A program made the position numbers and the translations under genes. Below, one piece after another: positions 16,882 to 26,614 of a DNA stretch of 64,000 nucleotides; the stretch's first letter is position 1; every line of letters starts with the position of its first letter. The stretch spans positions 97,792 through 161,791 of the forward strand of contig NZ_SDKD01000012.1 of assembly GCF_004521915.1 (NCBI RefSeq), in the 5' to 3' direction. The stretch is from Brevibacillus migulae (lineage in GTDB: Bacteria; Bacillota; Bacilli; Brevibacillales; Brevibacillaceae). Below the pieces are notes generated by a model, which saw only the letters and a list, made by a program, of their open reading frames with translations, was not told the DNA's origin and searched no databases.

Positions 16882-17777
16882 AAGTAAAAGCAAAATCGCT
16901 TGATCATATAGCTACCTTTCTTTTGACCACCATCGCGGTACTGATCATTGGCGTATTGGTCTTGATGGTTGGATATATTTTGACCAAAGGCTATGACAAG
17001 TTCACCTTTGATTTCCTTACCTCGCCCCCGAATATCTCTGAGGCGGGGGGAGGAATTGGCCCTCAATTGTTCAACTCGTTTTACCTGTTGGTTTTGACGA
17101 TGATCATTGCCCTGCCGTTGGGAGTCGGAGCAGGGATTTACATGGCTGAATACGCGCCGAATAACAAGTTTACTCAATACATTCGGATCAGTATTGAAGT
17201 GTTGTCTTCCTTGCCCTCCATTGTCATCGGTCTTTTCGGATTGCTCGTCTTCGTGACGATGACCGGTTGGGGATATACGCTGCTATCCGGTGCGTTAGCC
17301 TTAACCGTGTTTAATTTGCCGCTGCTCGTCCGTATCACGGAAGACGCTCTGCGCAACGTTCCTCCGAGTCAAAAGGAGGCAAGCTTGGCCTTGGGCATAT
17401 CCAAATGGAAAACGATCACCTCGGTCATGCTGCCGGCAGCTTTGCCCGGGATCATCACCGGTTCGATTTTGGCATCGGGACGTGTATTTGGAGAAGCGGC
17501 AGCGCTGTTATTTACGGCGGGTATGTCTTCACCTGACTTGAATTTTAATACGTTTGACTTGAACGGCCCTACCTCGCCCCTTAACCCGTTCCGCCCGGCC
17601 GAGACCTTGGCGGTTCATATTTGGAAGGTAAATAGTGAGGGATTGACCCCTGACGCCCGTGACGTAGCGGATGGGGCAGCTGCGATTTTGGTGTTGGCAG
17701 TCCTGCTGTTCAACCTGTTTGCCCGTTGGTTCGGAACGTGGATTTACAACAAAATTACTTCGGGTGCCAGACGATAG
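16878..17777 (+). CDS. pstA: Phosphate ABC transporter permease PstA
   Basis: Second permease subunit, 299 residues, six hydrophobic segments. Conserved features are the periplasmic-side loop [15 protein letters not shown], the AEYAP segment near residue 90, and the EAA loop [23 protein letters not shown] (residues ~155-177). It pairs with PstC and both contact PstB. It starts four bases inside the end of pstC. Confidence 0.95.
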   Translation: MKVKAKSLDHIATFLLTTIAVLIIGVLVLMVGYILTKGYDKFTFDFLTSPPNISEAGGGIGPQLFNSFYLLVLTMIIALPLGVGAGIYMAEYAPNNKFTQYIRISIEVLSSLPSIVIGLFGLLVFVTMTGWGYTLLSGALALTVFNLPLLVRITEDALRNVPPSQKEASLALGISKWKTITSVMLPAALPGIITGSILASGRVFGEAAALLFTAGMSSPDLNFNTFDLNGPTSPLNPFRPAETLAVHIWKVNSEGLTPDARDVADGAAAILVLAVLLFNLFARWFGTWIYNKITSGARR

Positions 17778-17794
17778 GAAGAGGGGGAGCTAAC

Positions 17795-18568
17795 ATGCTT
17801 GTAAATGAGGCTCAGCAAACAGTCATCAAAACAACGGATCTATCTGTCTACTATGGCGAAAAACAAGCGTTAAAGCAGATTCATATGGATATCGAACGGA
17901 ATTCGGTTACGGCTTTCATCGGTCCTTCTGGCTGTGGAAAATCCACCTTTCTGCGCAGTCTGAACCGGATGAACGAATTGATTCCGAACTGTCGGGTAGA
18001 AGGATCCATCCAGATCGACGGGATTGAGGTCAATACCGACAGTGTTCCGATTGAGGGACTTCGCAAAACCGTGGGAATGGTTTTTCAACGCGCGAACCCA
18101 TTCTTTAAATCGATCTATGAAAATATTGCGTTTGCGCCGCGTTTTCACGGGATGAAAAACAAGGGTGATCTTGATCATCTCGTGGAGCAAAGCTTGCGAA
18201 AAGCAGCATTGTGGGATGAGGTAAAGGACCGTTTGCATGATTCCGCGCTGGCGCTTTCGGGTGGACAGCAGCAGCGTCTCTGCATCGCGCGTACGATTGC
18301 TACGGATCCAGCCGTTTTATTGCTAGACGAACCTGCATCTGCGCTGGACCCGATATCGACATTGAAAATTGAAGAGCTGATCGTGGAGTTGAAGGATGAA
18401 TATACGATCGTGATTGTCACCCACAATTTGCATCAAGCAGCACGCATTTCCAACCAGACGGCCTTCTTCCTGATGGGCGAATTAGTGGAGATGGGGAATA
18501 CGTCGAATCTGTTTACCTCACCGCAAGATAAGCGCACGGAAGATTATATCAGCGGAAAGTTTGGTTGA
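17795..18568 (+). CDS. pstB: Phosphate ABC transporter ATPase PstB (first copy)
   Basis: ATPase that drives phosphate uptake; 257 residues. Walker A is GPSGCGKST, the signature is LSGGQQQR, Walker B is [12 protein letters not shown], and the switch His follows in [13 protein letters not shown]. The Q-loop region reads [16 protein letters not shown], where most PstB proteins have QHPNPFP or QKPNPFP, so this copy is slightly diverged. Start chosen at the ATG after GAGGGGGAG. A second PstB is encoded at 20934. The B. subtilis pst operon also has two ATPase genes. Confidence 0.95.
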   Translation: MLVNEAQQTVIKTTDLSVYYGEKQALKQIHMDIERNSVTAFIGPSGCGKSTFLRSLNRMNELIPNCRVEGSIQIDGIEVNTDSVPIEGLRKTVGMVFQRANPFFKSIYENIAFAPRFHGMKNKGDLDHLVEQSLRKAALWDEVKDRLHDSALALSGGQQQRLCIARTIATDPAVLLLDEPASALDPISTLKIEELIVELKDEYTIVIVTHNLHQAARISNQTAFFLMGELVEMGNTSNLFTSPQDKRTEDYISGKFG

Positions 18569-18570
18569 GA

Positions 18571-18616
18571 AATGGCCCCGCATCATCCGGGAGGGATGAG
18601 AGCGGGGCCATTTTTT
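18571..18616 (+). terminator. Intrinsic terminator after pstB
   Basis: AATGGCCCCG and CGGGGCCATT pair around a 20-base loop and are followed by a T-run. Confidence 0.85.
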
Positions 18617-18672
18617 AATCGAAGCCTTTTTCAGTCGATAAGAATTTATAAAATTCTCATCGACATAAGAGC

Positions 18673-18714
18673 AACTAAGCTCCGCCAAGTCTTTGGCGGA
18701 GCTTAGTTTTTTCT
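18673..18714. terminator. Bidirectional terminator between pstB and the convergent chemoreceptor gene
   Basis: A perfect 14-bp stem (18673-18686 with 18695-18708) and an 8-base loop, with TTTTTT on the plus side. On the minus strand it follows the stop codon of the chemoreceptor gene and serves as its terminator. Confidence 0.85.
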
Positions 18715-20707
18715 AATTTTTCTCAGCATGTCCTAAATCAAAGTAATTGATTTCTTGCTCCAGGGTGGTCACGACCTGTAACAGCTGCTGTGAACTTTGC
18801 AGGAAGTGCTGGGAGATAGACGCGCTTTCCTGAGTGGCCGCGACGGCTTGCTGGGAGACGGAAGCGACGGTTTCAAAGGAATGAGCAAGCTGGGTGATTT
18901 CGTTCTGGATACATTGATTTTTCGTGTGAATGGATGCCGAAGAGTTGGTGATATCTGCAAAACAATCATGCAGCCCTTTGATGTTGGTTGCGATTTGTTT
19001 GATATTGGCGGCTGTCTCTTCAAGGGTAACCAGGCCCTCGCTGGTGGTCTGATCTGTCTGCGCCATTTTCACGGTAACGATCTCCACTTTGTCCTGGATC
19101 ACCTTCAATAGGTCTGCGATTTGGATGGTGGCTTCTTCCGTATGTTCGGACAGCTTGCGAATTTCTTCCGCTACGACGCCAAACCCTAATCCGGCCTGCC
19201 CCGCACGGGAAGCTTCGATTCGCGCATTCAGGGACAGGAGCTTCGTTTTTTTCGAGATATCCGTAATCCAGGACAGGATATGATTCACCTCATGTACACT
19301 GGAGTGCAGATCCGTAAAAGCATGCGTGGATGCTTCCATATTGTGTACGACCCTTTGCATCTTGCCGTTCAGCTCGGTGATCGAATGATTGACCTCGGAA
19401 GCGCCTTGATGGGCTTGGTTGTTATAGCTGGCTGCCAGCTGGATTTGCTGGTGAATTTCCTGGACTTCGTTTGCAATGGTATCGATAATTTCCTGGAGCT
19501 CGTTCACACGTTCTTTCTGCTTTTCCATATCGAGGGAAAGAGAGTCGGTGATCTGCACGATTTCATTTTGCATCCCAAACGAATGCTGGGAGCTCGCGGT
19601 CACATCGAGAGCAATATCCCTTACATCGACGGCGGCTGTGGAAATCTGCATGAGAATGTCACGGACCTTTTGGCTCATGGTGTTAAAGCTGATCGCCAGA
19701 CTTCCGATTTCATCAGAGGACGAAGGCTCCAGGCGCTGGGACAAATCCCCTTCGCTCAGCTTCACCATTTTGGCTTGTATATCCTGGATCGGGTGTACGA
19801 TGCGCCGTGCAAAGAAATAGATGCCTAACCATAAAAGGGCGATGCCGATCACGGAGACCATGATAATGATCAGCTGCAATTTGACTGCATCGGCCCGAAC
19901 CTCTTCGGTTGTTTGTGCGACGACGACTCCCCAGTTCAGCTTAGGCAGGTATTCATATGCCGAAAGATAAGCGGTTCCTTCTCTTGCGAATTCTCCAATT
20001 CCGGATTTCCCTTGCATGACCTGCTGAACCACACTGAGGTCAGCCAGAGAAGGGCGGGAGAGCGCATAGGTTTTTTCCGGATAGGCGACAACCTTTCCTT
20101 GATGGTCGACGATGAACACATACCCGGATTGCCCAATCTTGATGTTCTCTACAAATGTATTCAGGTTGGCGATGGATACAAAGGCTACCAGTACACCTTT
20201 GGCTTCCTCGTCATCACCTGAATAGAGCGGGACGGATATCGCAAATTTCGGGAACTCCGTTTTTGAATATTGGAAGATGTCCGAGATAAAGACCTTTTTT
20301 TGCTGGAGCGCACCGGTGTACCAGTCCGATGTGCGAGGGTCATAGCTGGAATCTGTTGGTGAACCGGGAAATGTTAAATATTTTCCGTCTGTGGTCGCCA
20401 GCTGCAGCTCGGAGATATCGGGATTGTTGGCCTTCATGCTGGTGAAAATCTCAAAAGCCGCACCGTTGGATATCGTGCTGTTTTGGTAAGTGGCGGAAAA
20501 CGTTTGTAAGGAGGAGACGATGCTGCCCAATCTTGAATCGACTTCCTTTACGGATGAAATCGAGGCTTCTTGCAATTGATTTATCGTCTTCGCTTCCATC
20601 ATTGCCTGAGCTTGAAGCTGGATAAAGATTGCAACCATGGCCATCATCAAGACAACCATGAGGGAAATTCCAAGCAAAAGCCGACGTAAAATGGTTTGAT
20701 TAAACAC
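18713..20707 (-). CDS. Methyl-accepting chemotaxis-like protein with dCache sensor and altered signalling tip
   Basis: Membrane chemoreceptor of about 664 residues. TM1 lies near residues 5-30, a double-Cache extracellular domain at ~35-270 ([19 protein letters not shown] and [16 protein letters not shown] are typical), TM2 at ~280-300, HAMP to ~355, then a long helical signalling domain. The hairpin tip (about residues 485-510) differs from canonical receptors: [20 protein letters not shown], then QAGLGF, where most have [20 protein letters not shown] and GKGF. The residues that touch CheA and CheW are thus changed. Start taken as the GTG seven bases after GAGGGGTGG; a GTG at 20725 is possible. 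It is convergent with pstB and divergent from the second pstB, so it may sense a phosphate-related or wall signal; this is a guess from position. Confidence 0.88.
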   Translation of the reverse strand: MFNQTILRRLLLGISLMVVLMMAMVAIFIQLQAQAMMEAKTINQLQEASISSVKEVDSRLGSIVSSLQTFSATYQNSTISNGAAFEIFTSMKANNPDISELQLATTDGKYLTFPGSPTDSSYDPRTSDWYTGALQQKKVFISDIFQYSKTEFPKFAISVPLYSGDDEEAKGVLVAFVSIANLNTFVENIKIGQSGYVFIVDHQGKVVAYPEKTYALSRPSLADLSVVQQVMQGKSGIGEFAREGTAYLSAYEYLPKLNWGVVVAQTTEEVRADAVKLQLIIIMVSVIGIALLWLGIYFFARRIVHPIQDIQAKMVKLSEGDLSQRLEPSSSDEIGSLAISFNTMSQKVRDILMQISTAAVDVRDIALDVTASSQHSFGMQNEIVQITDSLSLDMEKQKERVNELQEIIDTIANEVQEIHQQIQLAASYNNQAHQGASEVNHSITELNGKMQRVVHNMEASTHAFTDLHSSVHEVNHILSWITDISKKTKLLSLNARIEASRAGQAGLGFGVVAEEIRKLSEHTEEATIQIADLLKVIQDKVEIVTVKMAQTDQTTSEGLVTLEETAANIKQIATNIKGLHDCFADITNSSASIHTKNQCIQNEITQLAHSFETVASVSQQAVAATQESASISQHFLQSSQQLLQVVTTLEQEINYFDLGHAEKN

Positions 20708-20824
20708 CCAGTATCCACCCCTCACTCAATTAGACCTAGTACAATTGTAGTAGTGGCAAATGGCATAGTCGATGAGGTTAACGGATTCTTTACCAAGGCT
20801 TTACATTCGGACAATATTAAGCTT

Positions 20825-20889
20825 TTGAAAAAAAATTAATAATTTCTTAATATCAACTCCATATTACGATTAAGCTGTTTCGGTAGAAT
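20825..20889 (+). promoter_or_regulatory. PhoP-box-like repeats and -10 of the second pstB
   Basis: Hexamers TTGAAA (20825), TTAATA (20836), TTAATA (20847) and TCCATA (20858) are spaced exactly 11 bases apart. A -10-like TAGAAT is at 20884-20889. The match to the PhoP consensus is weaker than upstream of pstS but the phasing is the same. Confidence 0.5.
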
Positions 20890-20933
20890 GGGAATCGGGC
20901 TGACTAACGTGTTGGAAAGAGGAGAGAACATAG

Positions 20934-21689
<756 letters not shown>

Positions 21690-21721
21690 CCAGTGGCAAG
21701 GAATAAAAGGAAGGGTATAAT

Positions 21722-21761
21722 GAAAAGGCGTTTGCCATCGAAAAGATGGCACGCCTTTTTC
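21722..21761 (+). terminator. Intrinsic terminator after the second pstB
   Basis: AAAGGCG...GCCATC pairs with GATGGC...CGCCTTT and is followed by TTTTT. Confidence 0.85.
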
Positions 21762-21803
21762 TACATAGATGAAATTTACAGATAGAGAGGAGAACAGGCT
21801 GCT

Positions 21804-23099
21804 GTGGTTCTTGGTATCATTTCATTTCTGCTTTTTGTCGTTACGTTGGTCTTTGTCATCTGGCAGCCAAGAGGGTTATCGATCGCCTGGCCAGCTGTGG
21901 CAGGCGCTGTCCTTGCCTTGATCACGGGGGTGGTCTCTCTGGCTGATGTGTGGGAAGTCACCCGGATTGTCTGGAACGCGACGATATCATTGATCGGGAT
22001 CATTGTGATCTCGCTGATCCTCGACGAGATCGGTTTTTTTGAATGGTCGGCCTTGCACATGGCCCGACTGGCACGGGGCAACGGACGGCTGATGTTCGTC
22101 TACATGGTCATCCTCGGGGCGCTGGTATCCGCCTTGTTTACGAATGACGGAGGCGTTTTGATCCTGACCCCGATCGTGCTTGCCCAGGTGCGAGCGTTGA
22201 AGCTTCCTCCCCACATGGTGCTGGCGTATATTCTCGCATGCGGATTTGTCGCCGATTCCACCTCGCTGCCTTTTGTAGTAAGCAATCTGGTCAATATTTT
22301 GTCCGCCGACTTTTTCCGGATCGGTTTTGGCGAATACGCCGCACGGATGGTCGTGCCCAATCTTTTCTCCATCATTGCCAGCCTTGGCGTGCTGCTGATC
22401 TTTTTTCGCAAAAGCATTCCGCTGCGCTACGAGCTGGCTCATTTGCCTGAACCGGTCAGCGTGTTGAAGGATCGCTCGCTTTTTCGCCTGTCGTGGGTGA
22501 TTTTAAGCGTGCTGTTCCTAGGCTTTTTCCTGAGCGAATGGATGGGGATCCCCGTGTCCGCTTGCATTACGCTGGCGGCTGTCGTATTCTTTGTCGCTGC
22601 CCGCAGAAGCCAAAGCATCGAGACGGGACGAATATGGCGGGAAGCGCCTTGGGTTGTGGTCATCTTTTCGATCGGGATGTATGTCGTTGTCTGGGGATTG
22701 CATAATTCGGGCTTCACCGAGCTGGTTGCTGGGCTTATCCGCTTCTTCAGCGAACAGGGCTTGTATGCAGCGACTCTCGGCATGGGTTATCTGGCGGCGT
22801 TCCTATCCTCGCTGATGAACAATTTGCCCACCGTTATGTTTGATGCCCTGGCTATCGAGCAGGCGCAAACGTCCGGGTTGGTGCGAGAAGCATTGATTTA
22901 CGCCAATGTGATCGGAAGCGATCTCGGACCCAAAATGACCCCAATCGGTTCGCTGGCTACGCTGATCTGGCTCCATGTGTTGGGGCGCAAAGGGGTACAA
23001 ATCGATTGGTGGACTTACATGAAAACAGGGATCGTGCTGACGATTCCGACTCTGTTTATCACCTTGACCGGCCTATATCTGACGCTGCGTTTTCTGTAG
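21804..23099 (+). CDS. ArsB/NhaD-type ion transporter (probable arsenite efflux)
   Basis: Membrane transporter of 431 residues with about 11-12 hydrophobic segments, the size and pattern of ArsB. Typical blocks are FTNDGGVLILTPIVLAQ (residues ~113-129), FVADSTSLPFVVSNLVNI (~149-166) and SSLMNNLPTVMFDALAI near residue 340, then VIGSDLGPKMTPIGSLATL. These match the ArsB branch of the ion-transporter superfamily. GTG start after AGAGAGGAGA. No arsR or arsC is adjacent; the neighbour is the phosphate uptake locus, which would also import arsenate. Another anion or Na+ as substrate cannot be excluded. Confidence 0.88.
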   Translation: MVLGIISFLLFVVTLVFVIWQPRGLSIAWPAVAGAVLALITGVVSLADVWEVTRIVWNATISLIGIIVISLILDEIGFFEWSALHMARLARGNGRLMFVYMVILGALVSALFTNDGGVLILTPIVLAQVRALKLPPHMVLAYILACGFVADSTSLPFVVSNLVNILSADFFRIGFGEYAARMVVPNLFSIIASLGVLLIFFRKSIPLRYELAHLPEPVSVLKDRSLFRLSWVILSVLFLGFFLSEWMGIPVSACITLAAVVFFVAARRSQSIETGRIWREAPWVVVIFSIGMYVVVWGLHNSGFTELVAGLIRFFSEQGLYAATLGMGYLAAFLSSLMNNLPTVMFDALAIEQAQTSGLVREALIYANVIGSDLGPKMTPIGSLATLIWLHVLGRKGVQIDWWTYMKTGIVLTIPTLFITLTGLYLTLRFL

Positions 23100-23105
23100 C
23101 ATTCG

Positions 23106-23136
23106 CACCCTCGGGATCCGTTCCCGGGGGTTTTGC
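23106..23136 (+). terminator. Intrinsic terminator after the ArsB-like gene
   Basis: CCCTCGGG and CCCGGGGG pair around a short loop followed by TTTT. Confidence 0.7.
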
Positions 23137-23217
23137 TATTTGCCTCCGCATAGCATTTCATTCCATGGCAAAAATAGGGAGTGAATAAGTTGTCACAGAA
23201 AAAAGGAGGAAGACGAG

Positions 23218-23610
23218 ATGTGGCAGGGATGGCCGCTGGAGCGGGTATTATTGTTGTTCGCCGGGCTTGCGTTTGCATTGATATTCATACAGGTAACCCT
23301 GTTTCACTCGCGCCAGAACTTTCGGCATTGGTCGATGTGGGTTCCGGTGATTGAGACTCCCTTGTTTGCGCTGGTGGGGATTGTTCTTGCCTTCTATCAG
23401 CCAGCCTGGCTGCGGTTAACCTTTGGTCTGCTAATGTGGCTGGGGCTTGGAGGAGGCCTTTTTGGGGCGTATCAGCATGCGGTCGGCGTCGGTCAGCGGG
23501 TCGGCGGGTATTCGCAACCCCAGAACTTTTTGGTTGGACCGCCGATCATACTGCCATTATTAATCAGTGCGATTTCAGCCTTAGGGCTGCTCGCGCTTTA
23601 CTGGGGGTGA
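23218..23610 (+). CDS. Four-segment membrane protein linked to the GMC dehydrogenase genes
   Basis: A 130-residue protein with four hydrophobic segments (residues ~8-28, ~38-62, ~67-90, ~105-128). No named family recognised. ATG follows AGGAGGAAG. It is seven bases before the gluconate-dehydrogenase subunit 3-like gene, so it is very likely co-transcribed. It may anchor the soluble dehydrogenase subunits to the membrane or pass electrons to the quinone pool; the anchoring idea is inferred from position only. Confidence 0.75.
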   Translation: MWQGWPLERVLLLFAGLAFALIFIQVTLFHSRQNFRHWSMWVPVIETPLFALVGIVLAFYQPAWLRLTFGLLMWLGLGGGLFGAYQHAVGVGQRVGGYSQPQNFLVGPPIILPLLISAISALGLLALYWG

Positions 23611-23616
23611 CCAGCC

Positions 23617-24216
23617 ATGGCGAAATCAAGCGAATATCCTGCCTATGACGTGTGGGATCAGCATCAGGAGTGGGATGAGCATACGCGAAAAATAGTGGCA
23701 AAGCGGCGCACTCCCGATGTCGCCCATCAGTTTTTGACCCAGCAGGAGGCATTAACTTTGCAGGCAGCCGCGGCTATATTGGTGGACGACATGAGGCTGG
23801 ACGTGCTGACCTATGTCACTCAGCACATTGATGATTCGCTGGCCAGTCCGGTCGGGGAAAGTCAGCGAAAAGTCGGGGTGCCGGACAAGAAGACGTTGTA
23901 CCGACAAGGGCTTGCATTTTTAGATGAAGTCAGTCGGAGCACGCATCAAGCGGAATTTTTGGCACTGGACCGGGAGCGTCAGATCGAAGTACTCACCAAG
24001 CTGGAGTCTGACAAAGACACCCGGATTGGGGAATGGGAACAGCTGACTCCCAAGACATTTTTCAAGAGAGTGCTGAAAGACGCAGTGGATGCCTATTATT
24101 CCCACCCTTTGATCTGGTCGGAGATTGGCTATGGCGGCCCGGCTTATCCGCGCGGCTACGTGCGGGTAGAGAAGGGACTGGTCGATCCGTGGGAGGCGAA
24201 GCGGCATGAAGCATGA
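23617..24216 (+). CDS. Gluconate 2-dehydrogenase subunit 3 family protein
   Basis: A 199-residue protein of the family that forms the small subunit of flavin-dependent sugar-acid dehydrogenases. FLTQQEALTLQAAAAILVDD (residues ~44-63) matches the typical F-L-x-x-E-x-x-x-L start, and FLDEVSR, FKRVLKDAVDAYYSHPLIWSEIGYGGPAYPRGY matches the C-terminal conserved block with its short HP-x-x-W-x-x-x-G-Y segment. Other members carry a Tat signal; none is seen here. The stop overlaps the GMC gene start by 11 bases. It should stabilise the catalytic GMC subunit. Confidence 0.88.
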   Translation: MAKSSEYPAYDVWDQHQEWDEHTRKIVAKRRTPDVAHQFLTQQEALTLQAAAAILVDDMRLDVLTYVTQHIDDSLASPVGESQRKVGVPDKKTLYRQGLAFLDEVSRSTHQAEFLALDRERQIEVLTKLESDKDTRIGEWEQLTPKTFFKRVLKDAVDAYYSHPLIWSEIGYGGPAYPRGYVRVEKGLVDPWEAKRHEA

Positions 24217-25843
24217 GGATCGTGTCACGCATCACAGTGATCACTATCAGGGGCATCGCTCCAAGGAGCTGAACCAACGGAAATATGCGGATGGGGCGGA
24301 TATCTGCATCGTTGGGGCAGGAGCGGCTGGAGGTGTTTTAGCTTACGAATTGGCAAAAGCGGGCCTGGATGTGGTCGTCATTGAGGCAGGGCCCTTTTGG
24401 AATCCGCAGACCGACTTTGCCAGTGACGAGCTTGCTATGAAAGGGTTGGGCTGGCAGGATACGAGGCTGGTGGATGGAGCCAATCCGCTGAAAATGGGCC
24501 ATAACAATTCCGGGCGCGGGGTTGGTGGCGGGACCGTGCATTTCACGGGTGTTTTCCTGCGTTTTCATGAAAGCGACTTTATGACCTACACTGCGGATGG
24601 AGTCGGGCATGATTGGCCGATTCGCTACGCGGATCTGGAGCCCTATTACGATAAAATCGAACGCGACATCGCGGTCTCAGGTCCCAAGCATTTTCCGTGG
24701 GGTTCCTTCAAGGGGCCATACCCTTATCCAGTGCGTGAACCGATTAGCGCGAACTCCCAGTTGTTTCGGGAAGCCTGCGAAAAGCTGGGGATCAATAGCG
24801 AAGTCGCACCATTGGCCATTTTATCCGCCCCCTTTGAGGGCAGACCGCCTTGCATCAATCGCGGCTTTTGCAATCAGGGTTGCATGCCCAATGCGAAATA
24901 CAGCGGGCTGATTCACCATATCCCCAAGGCGATCGAGCATGGTGCGGAGATTTTGTCAGATTGCATGGTGACGCAGATCCTCACCGACGGCACCAAGGTG
25001 ACAGGAGTACAGTTTGACCACGACGGAAAGACCTATGAGCAAAAAGCGCGGGTGGTCATTTTGGCTGGCTTTGTGGTGGAGACGCCGCGTCTGCTGCTGC
25101 ACTCGGCCACCTCTCACTTTCCGGAAGGGTTGGCGAATTCCAGCGGTTGGGTTGGAAAGGCGATCATGCCGCACAGCAGCCACGATGTATACGGTCTGCT
25201 GCAGGAAGAGGTACGCCTGTATAAAGGGACGCCTGTCCTTGCCTTGACCCAGGACTTTTATGAGACTGACCGCAGTCGCGGTTTTGCCCGCGGCTACACC
25301 TTGAATGCCCATGGCGCACGACCGGTCGCGATGGCAGGAGCGATCTCGACCCAACGTGTGGACGGCTCGCTTCTGTGGGGAAGTGCCTTGCGGGAATCGA
25401 TGCTGGATTACAATCGTTTTGCCCGCATCACGCTGGTCGGGGAAGTGCTGCCGCATGAGCAGAATCGGGTCACGCTGACCGACGAAAAGGATGAGTACGG
25501 AATCCCCCGGGCGAAAGTCACCTTCAGCTATCAGGAAAATGACCTGCTGCTGATCGACCATGCGGTACGGACAATGAAGGAAATCATTGAAGCGATGGGC
25601 GGCAGACCCGCGCATATCGTGGAGGATACGGCGCATTTGATGGGCGGCTGCCGGATGGGCGATGATCCGTCGACCTCGGTGGTGAATCAATATGGTCGAA
25701 CCCATGACATCCCCAATCTGTATATTGCCGGCGCGAGCACCTTTGTGACCTCCAGCGGGGCGAATCCGACCAACACGGTGATGGCGTTGGCGGCACGGAC
25801 GGCTGATCATTTGATCGAGATGATGAAGCAGAGGGAAATATAG
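24206..25843 (+). CDS. GMC family oxidoreductase (gluconate/sugar dehydrogenase catalytic subunit)
   Basis: FAD-dependent dehydrogenase of 545 residues. The dinucleotide-binding motif is DICIVGAGAAGGVLAYELAKAG (residues ~30-52), followed by VVVIEAGPFW. The GRGVGGGTVHFTG segment sits at ~105-120. The C-terminal GMC domain ends with HLMGGCRMGDDPSTSVVN and SSGANPTNTVMALAART, which contain the catalytic His and Asn pair and FAD contacts. With the subunit 3-like protein and the four-segment membrane protein it should form a membrane-associated dehydrogenase. The substrate is unknown; gluconate, 2-ketogluconate or another polyol are candidates. The ATG is inside the previous gene's end. Confidence 0.92.
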   Translation: MKHEDRVTHHSDHYQGHRSKELNQRKYADGADICIVGAGAAGGVLAYELAKAGLDVVVIEAGPFWNPQTDFASDELAMKGLGWQDTRLVDGANPLKMGHNNSGRGVGGGTVHFTGVFLRFHESDFMTYTADGVGHDWPIRYADLEPYYDKIERDIAVSGPKHFPWGSFKGPYPYPVREPISANSQLFREACEKLGINSEVAPLAILSAPFEGRPPCINRGFCNQGCMPNAKYSGLIHHIPKAIEHGAEILSDCMVTQILTDGTKVTGVQFDHDGKTYEQKARVVILAGFVVETPRLLLHSATSHFPEGLANSSGWVGKAIMPHSSHDVYGLLQEEVRLYKGTPVLALTQDFYETDRSRGFARGYTLNAHGARPVAMAGAISTQRVDGSLLWGSALRESMLDYNRFARITLVGEVLPHEQNRVTLTDEKDEYGIPRAKVTFSYQENDLLLIDHAVRTMKEIIEAMGGRPAHIVEDTAHLMGGCRMGDDPSTSVVNQYGRTHDIPNLYIAGASTFVTSSGANPTNTVMALAARTADHLIEMMKQREI

Positions 25844-25852
25844 GAATCAAGT

Positions 25853-25894
25853 CAAAAAAAGCGTTGAATCTAAGCTAGATTCAACGCTTTTGCC
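25853..25894. terminator. Bidirectional terminator that includes the end of the glutaredoxin gene
   Basis: A perfect 14-bp stem (25859-25872 with 25876-25889, three-base loop) flanked by A7 on the left and TTTT on the right. It terminates both the GMC operon and, on the minus strand, the glutaredoxin gene whose last codons form the right arm. Confidence 0.9.
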
Positions 25895-26121
25895 AATTGC
25901 TCACGGTCATATCCATGAATAACGGTTTGTTCTCCTTGGTCATCCACGATTACAGTGACCGGGGTTGCGCTCGCTCCCAGGTTAATCGCTTCTTGAAAGT
26001 AAGCATCATTTGCGCGGATGTCACGGTCTTCAAATTCAATGCCTTGCTGTGTCAGCCACATTTTTTCTTCCTGGCAAGGTCCGCAAGTGATTTGTGTATA
26101 AACAACGACTTTTTGAGCCAT
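25870..26121 (-). CDS. Glutaredoxin-like thiol-disulfide protein
   Basis: Small thioredoxin-fold protein of 83 residues. The redox motif is CGPC (residues 13-16), preceded by the VVVYTQIT strand. The cis-Pro segment is SATPVTVIVDD. The CGPC motif is more typical of thioredoxins than of the CPYC of glutaredoxins, but the length and layout fit the glutaredoxin/NrdH group. ATG follows GAAGGGAGA. It stands alone, convergent with the GMC operon. Confidence 0.88.
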   Translation of the reverse strand: MAQKVVVYTQITCGPCQEEKMWLTQQGIEFEDRDIRANDAYFQEAINLGASATPVTVIVDDQGEQTVIHGYDREQLAKALNLA

Positions 26122-26243
26122 CGGTTTGTCTCCCTTCTTTGCACAAGTTTTTCCATGTGCTTACTCTAGGATAGCCCTAATGCTTCTTGTCTATCAAGAG
26201 GAAATGGAAGCGAAAGTGTAAGCGATGCAGGGAAAAATGTGGG

Positions 26244-26274
26244 TGCATATGGACTATGGGTCAAGAGCAAATTA
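26244..26274 (+). promoter_or_regulatory. Candidate sigma-G promoter of the SASP gene
   Basis: TGCATA (26244-26249), 18-base spacer, CAAATTA (26268-26274). The sigma-G consensus is TGAATA or TGCATA then CATACTA, so the -10 has about two differences. Position and the nature of the gene make a forespore promoter likely. Confidence 0.5.
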
Positions 26275-26307
26275 ACTTCGACACCAGTTGAGGAGGTGAA
26301 TCCAACA

Positions 26308-26475
26308 ATGGCTAAACGCAATCGCGCTAATGCTAATGCAAACGCAGCAGCAAACGCAGCAGCACAGCAAAACACCGTAACTGAGTTTGCATCTGAAACA
26401 AACGTTGCGCAAGTTCGCCGTCAAAATCAACAATCTGCGAACCGTGCAAACCAACAAAACAACCCAACCACCTAA
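26308..26475 (+). CDS. Gamma-type small acid-soluble spore protein (short form)
   Basis: A 55-residue protein rich in Asn, Ala and Gln. It carries one copy of the gamma-SASP repeat: TEFASETNVAQVRRQNQQSA (residues ~23-42), with an N-terminal Asn/Ala-rich lead (KRNRANANANAAANAAAQQN). Gamma-SASPs store amino acids in the spore core and are degraded by GPR during germination. The B. subtilis SspE has two to three repeats, so this is a single-repeat version. ATG is seven bases after GAGGAGGTGA. A strong terminator follows immediately. Confidence 0.92.
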   Translation: MAKRNRANANANAAANAAAQQNTVTEFASETNVAQVRRQNQQSANRANQQNNPTT

Positions 26476-26489
26476 TCACTTCCGCAACG

Positions 26490-26517
26490 ACCTCCACCGC
26501 ATGGGTGGAGGTTTTTC
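26490..26517 (+). terminator. Intrinsic terminator after the SASP gene
   Basis: ACCTCCACC and GGTGGAGGT form a perfect 9-bp stem with a 5-base loop, followed by TTTT. Confidence 0.9.
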
Positions 26518-26614
26518 ACGGTTTCCGATTCCACAACCTTGCGGCAAGCCTGCAAAAAGTGGTACTGTGAGCAGAAGAGAGGCATGTTCGGAATGGTAGG
26601 CAGGTGGAGCAGCG

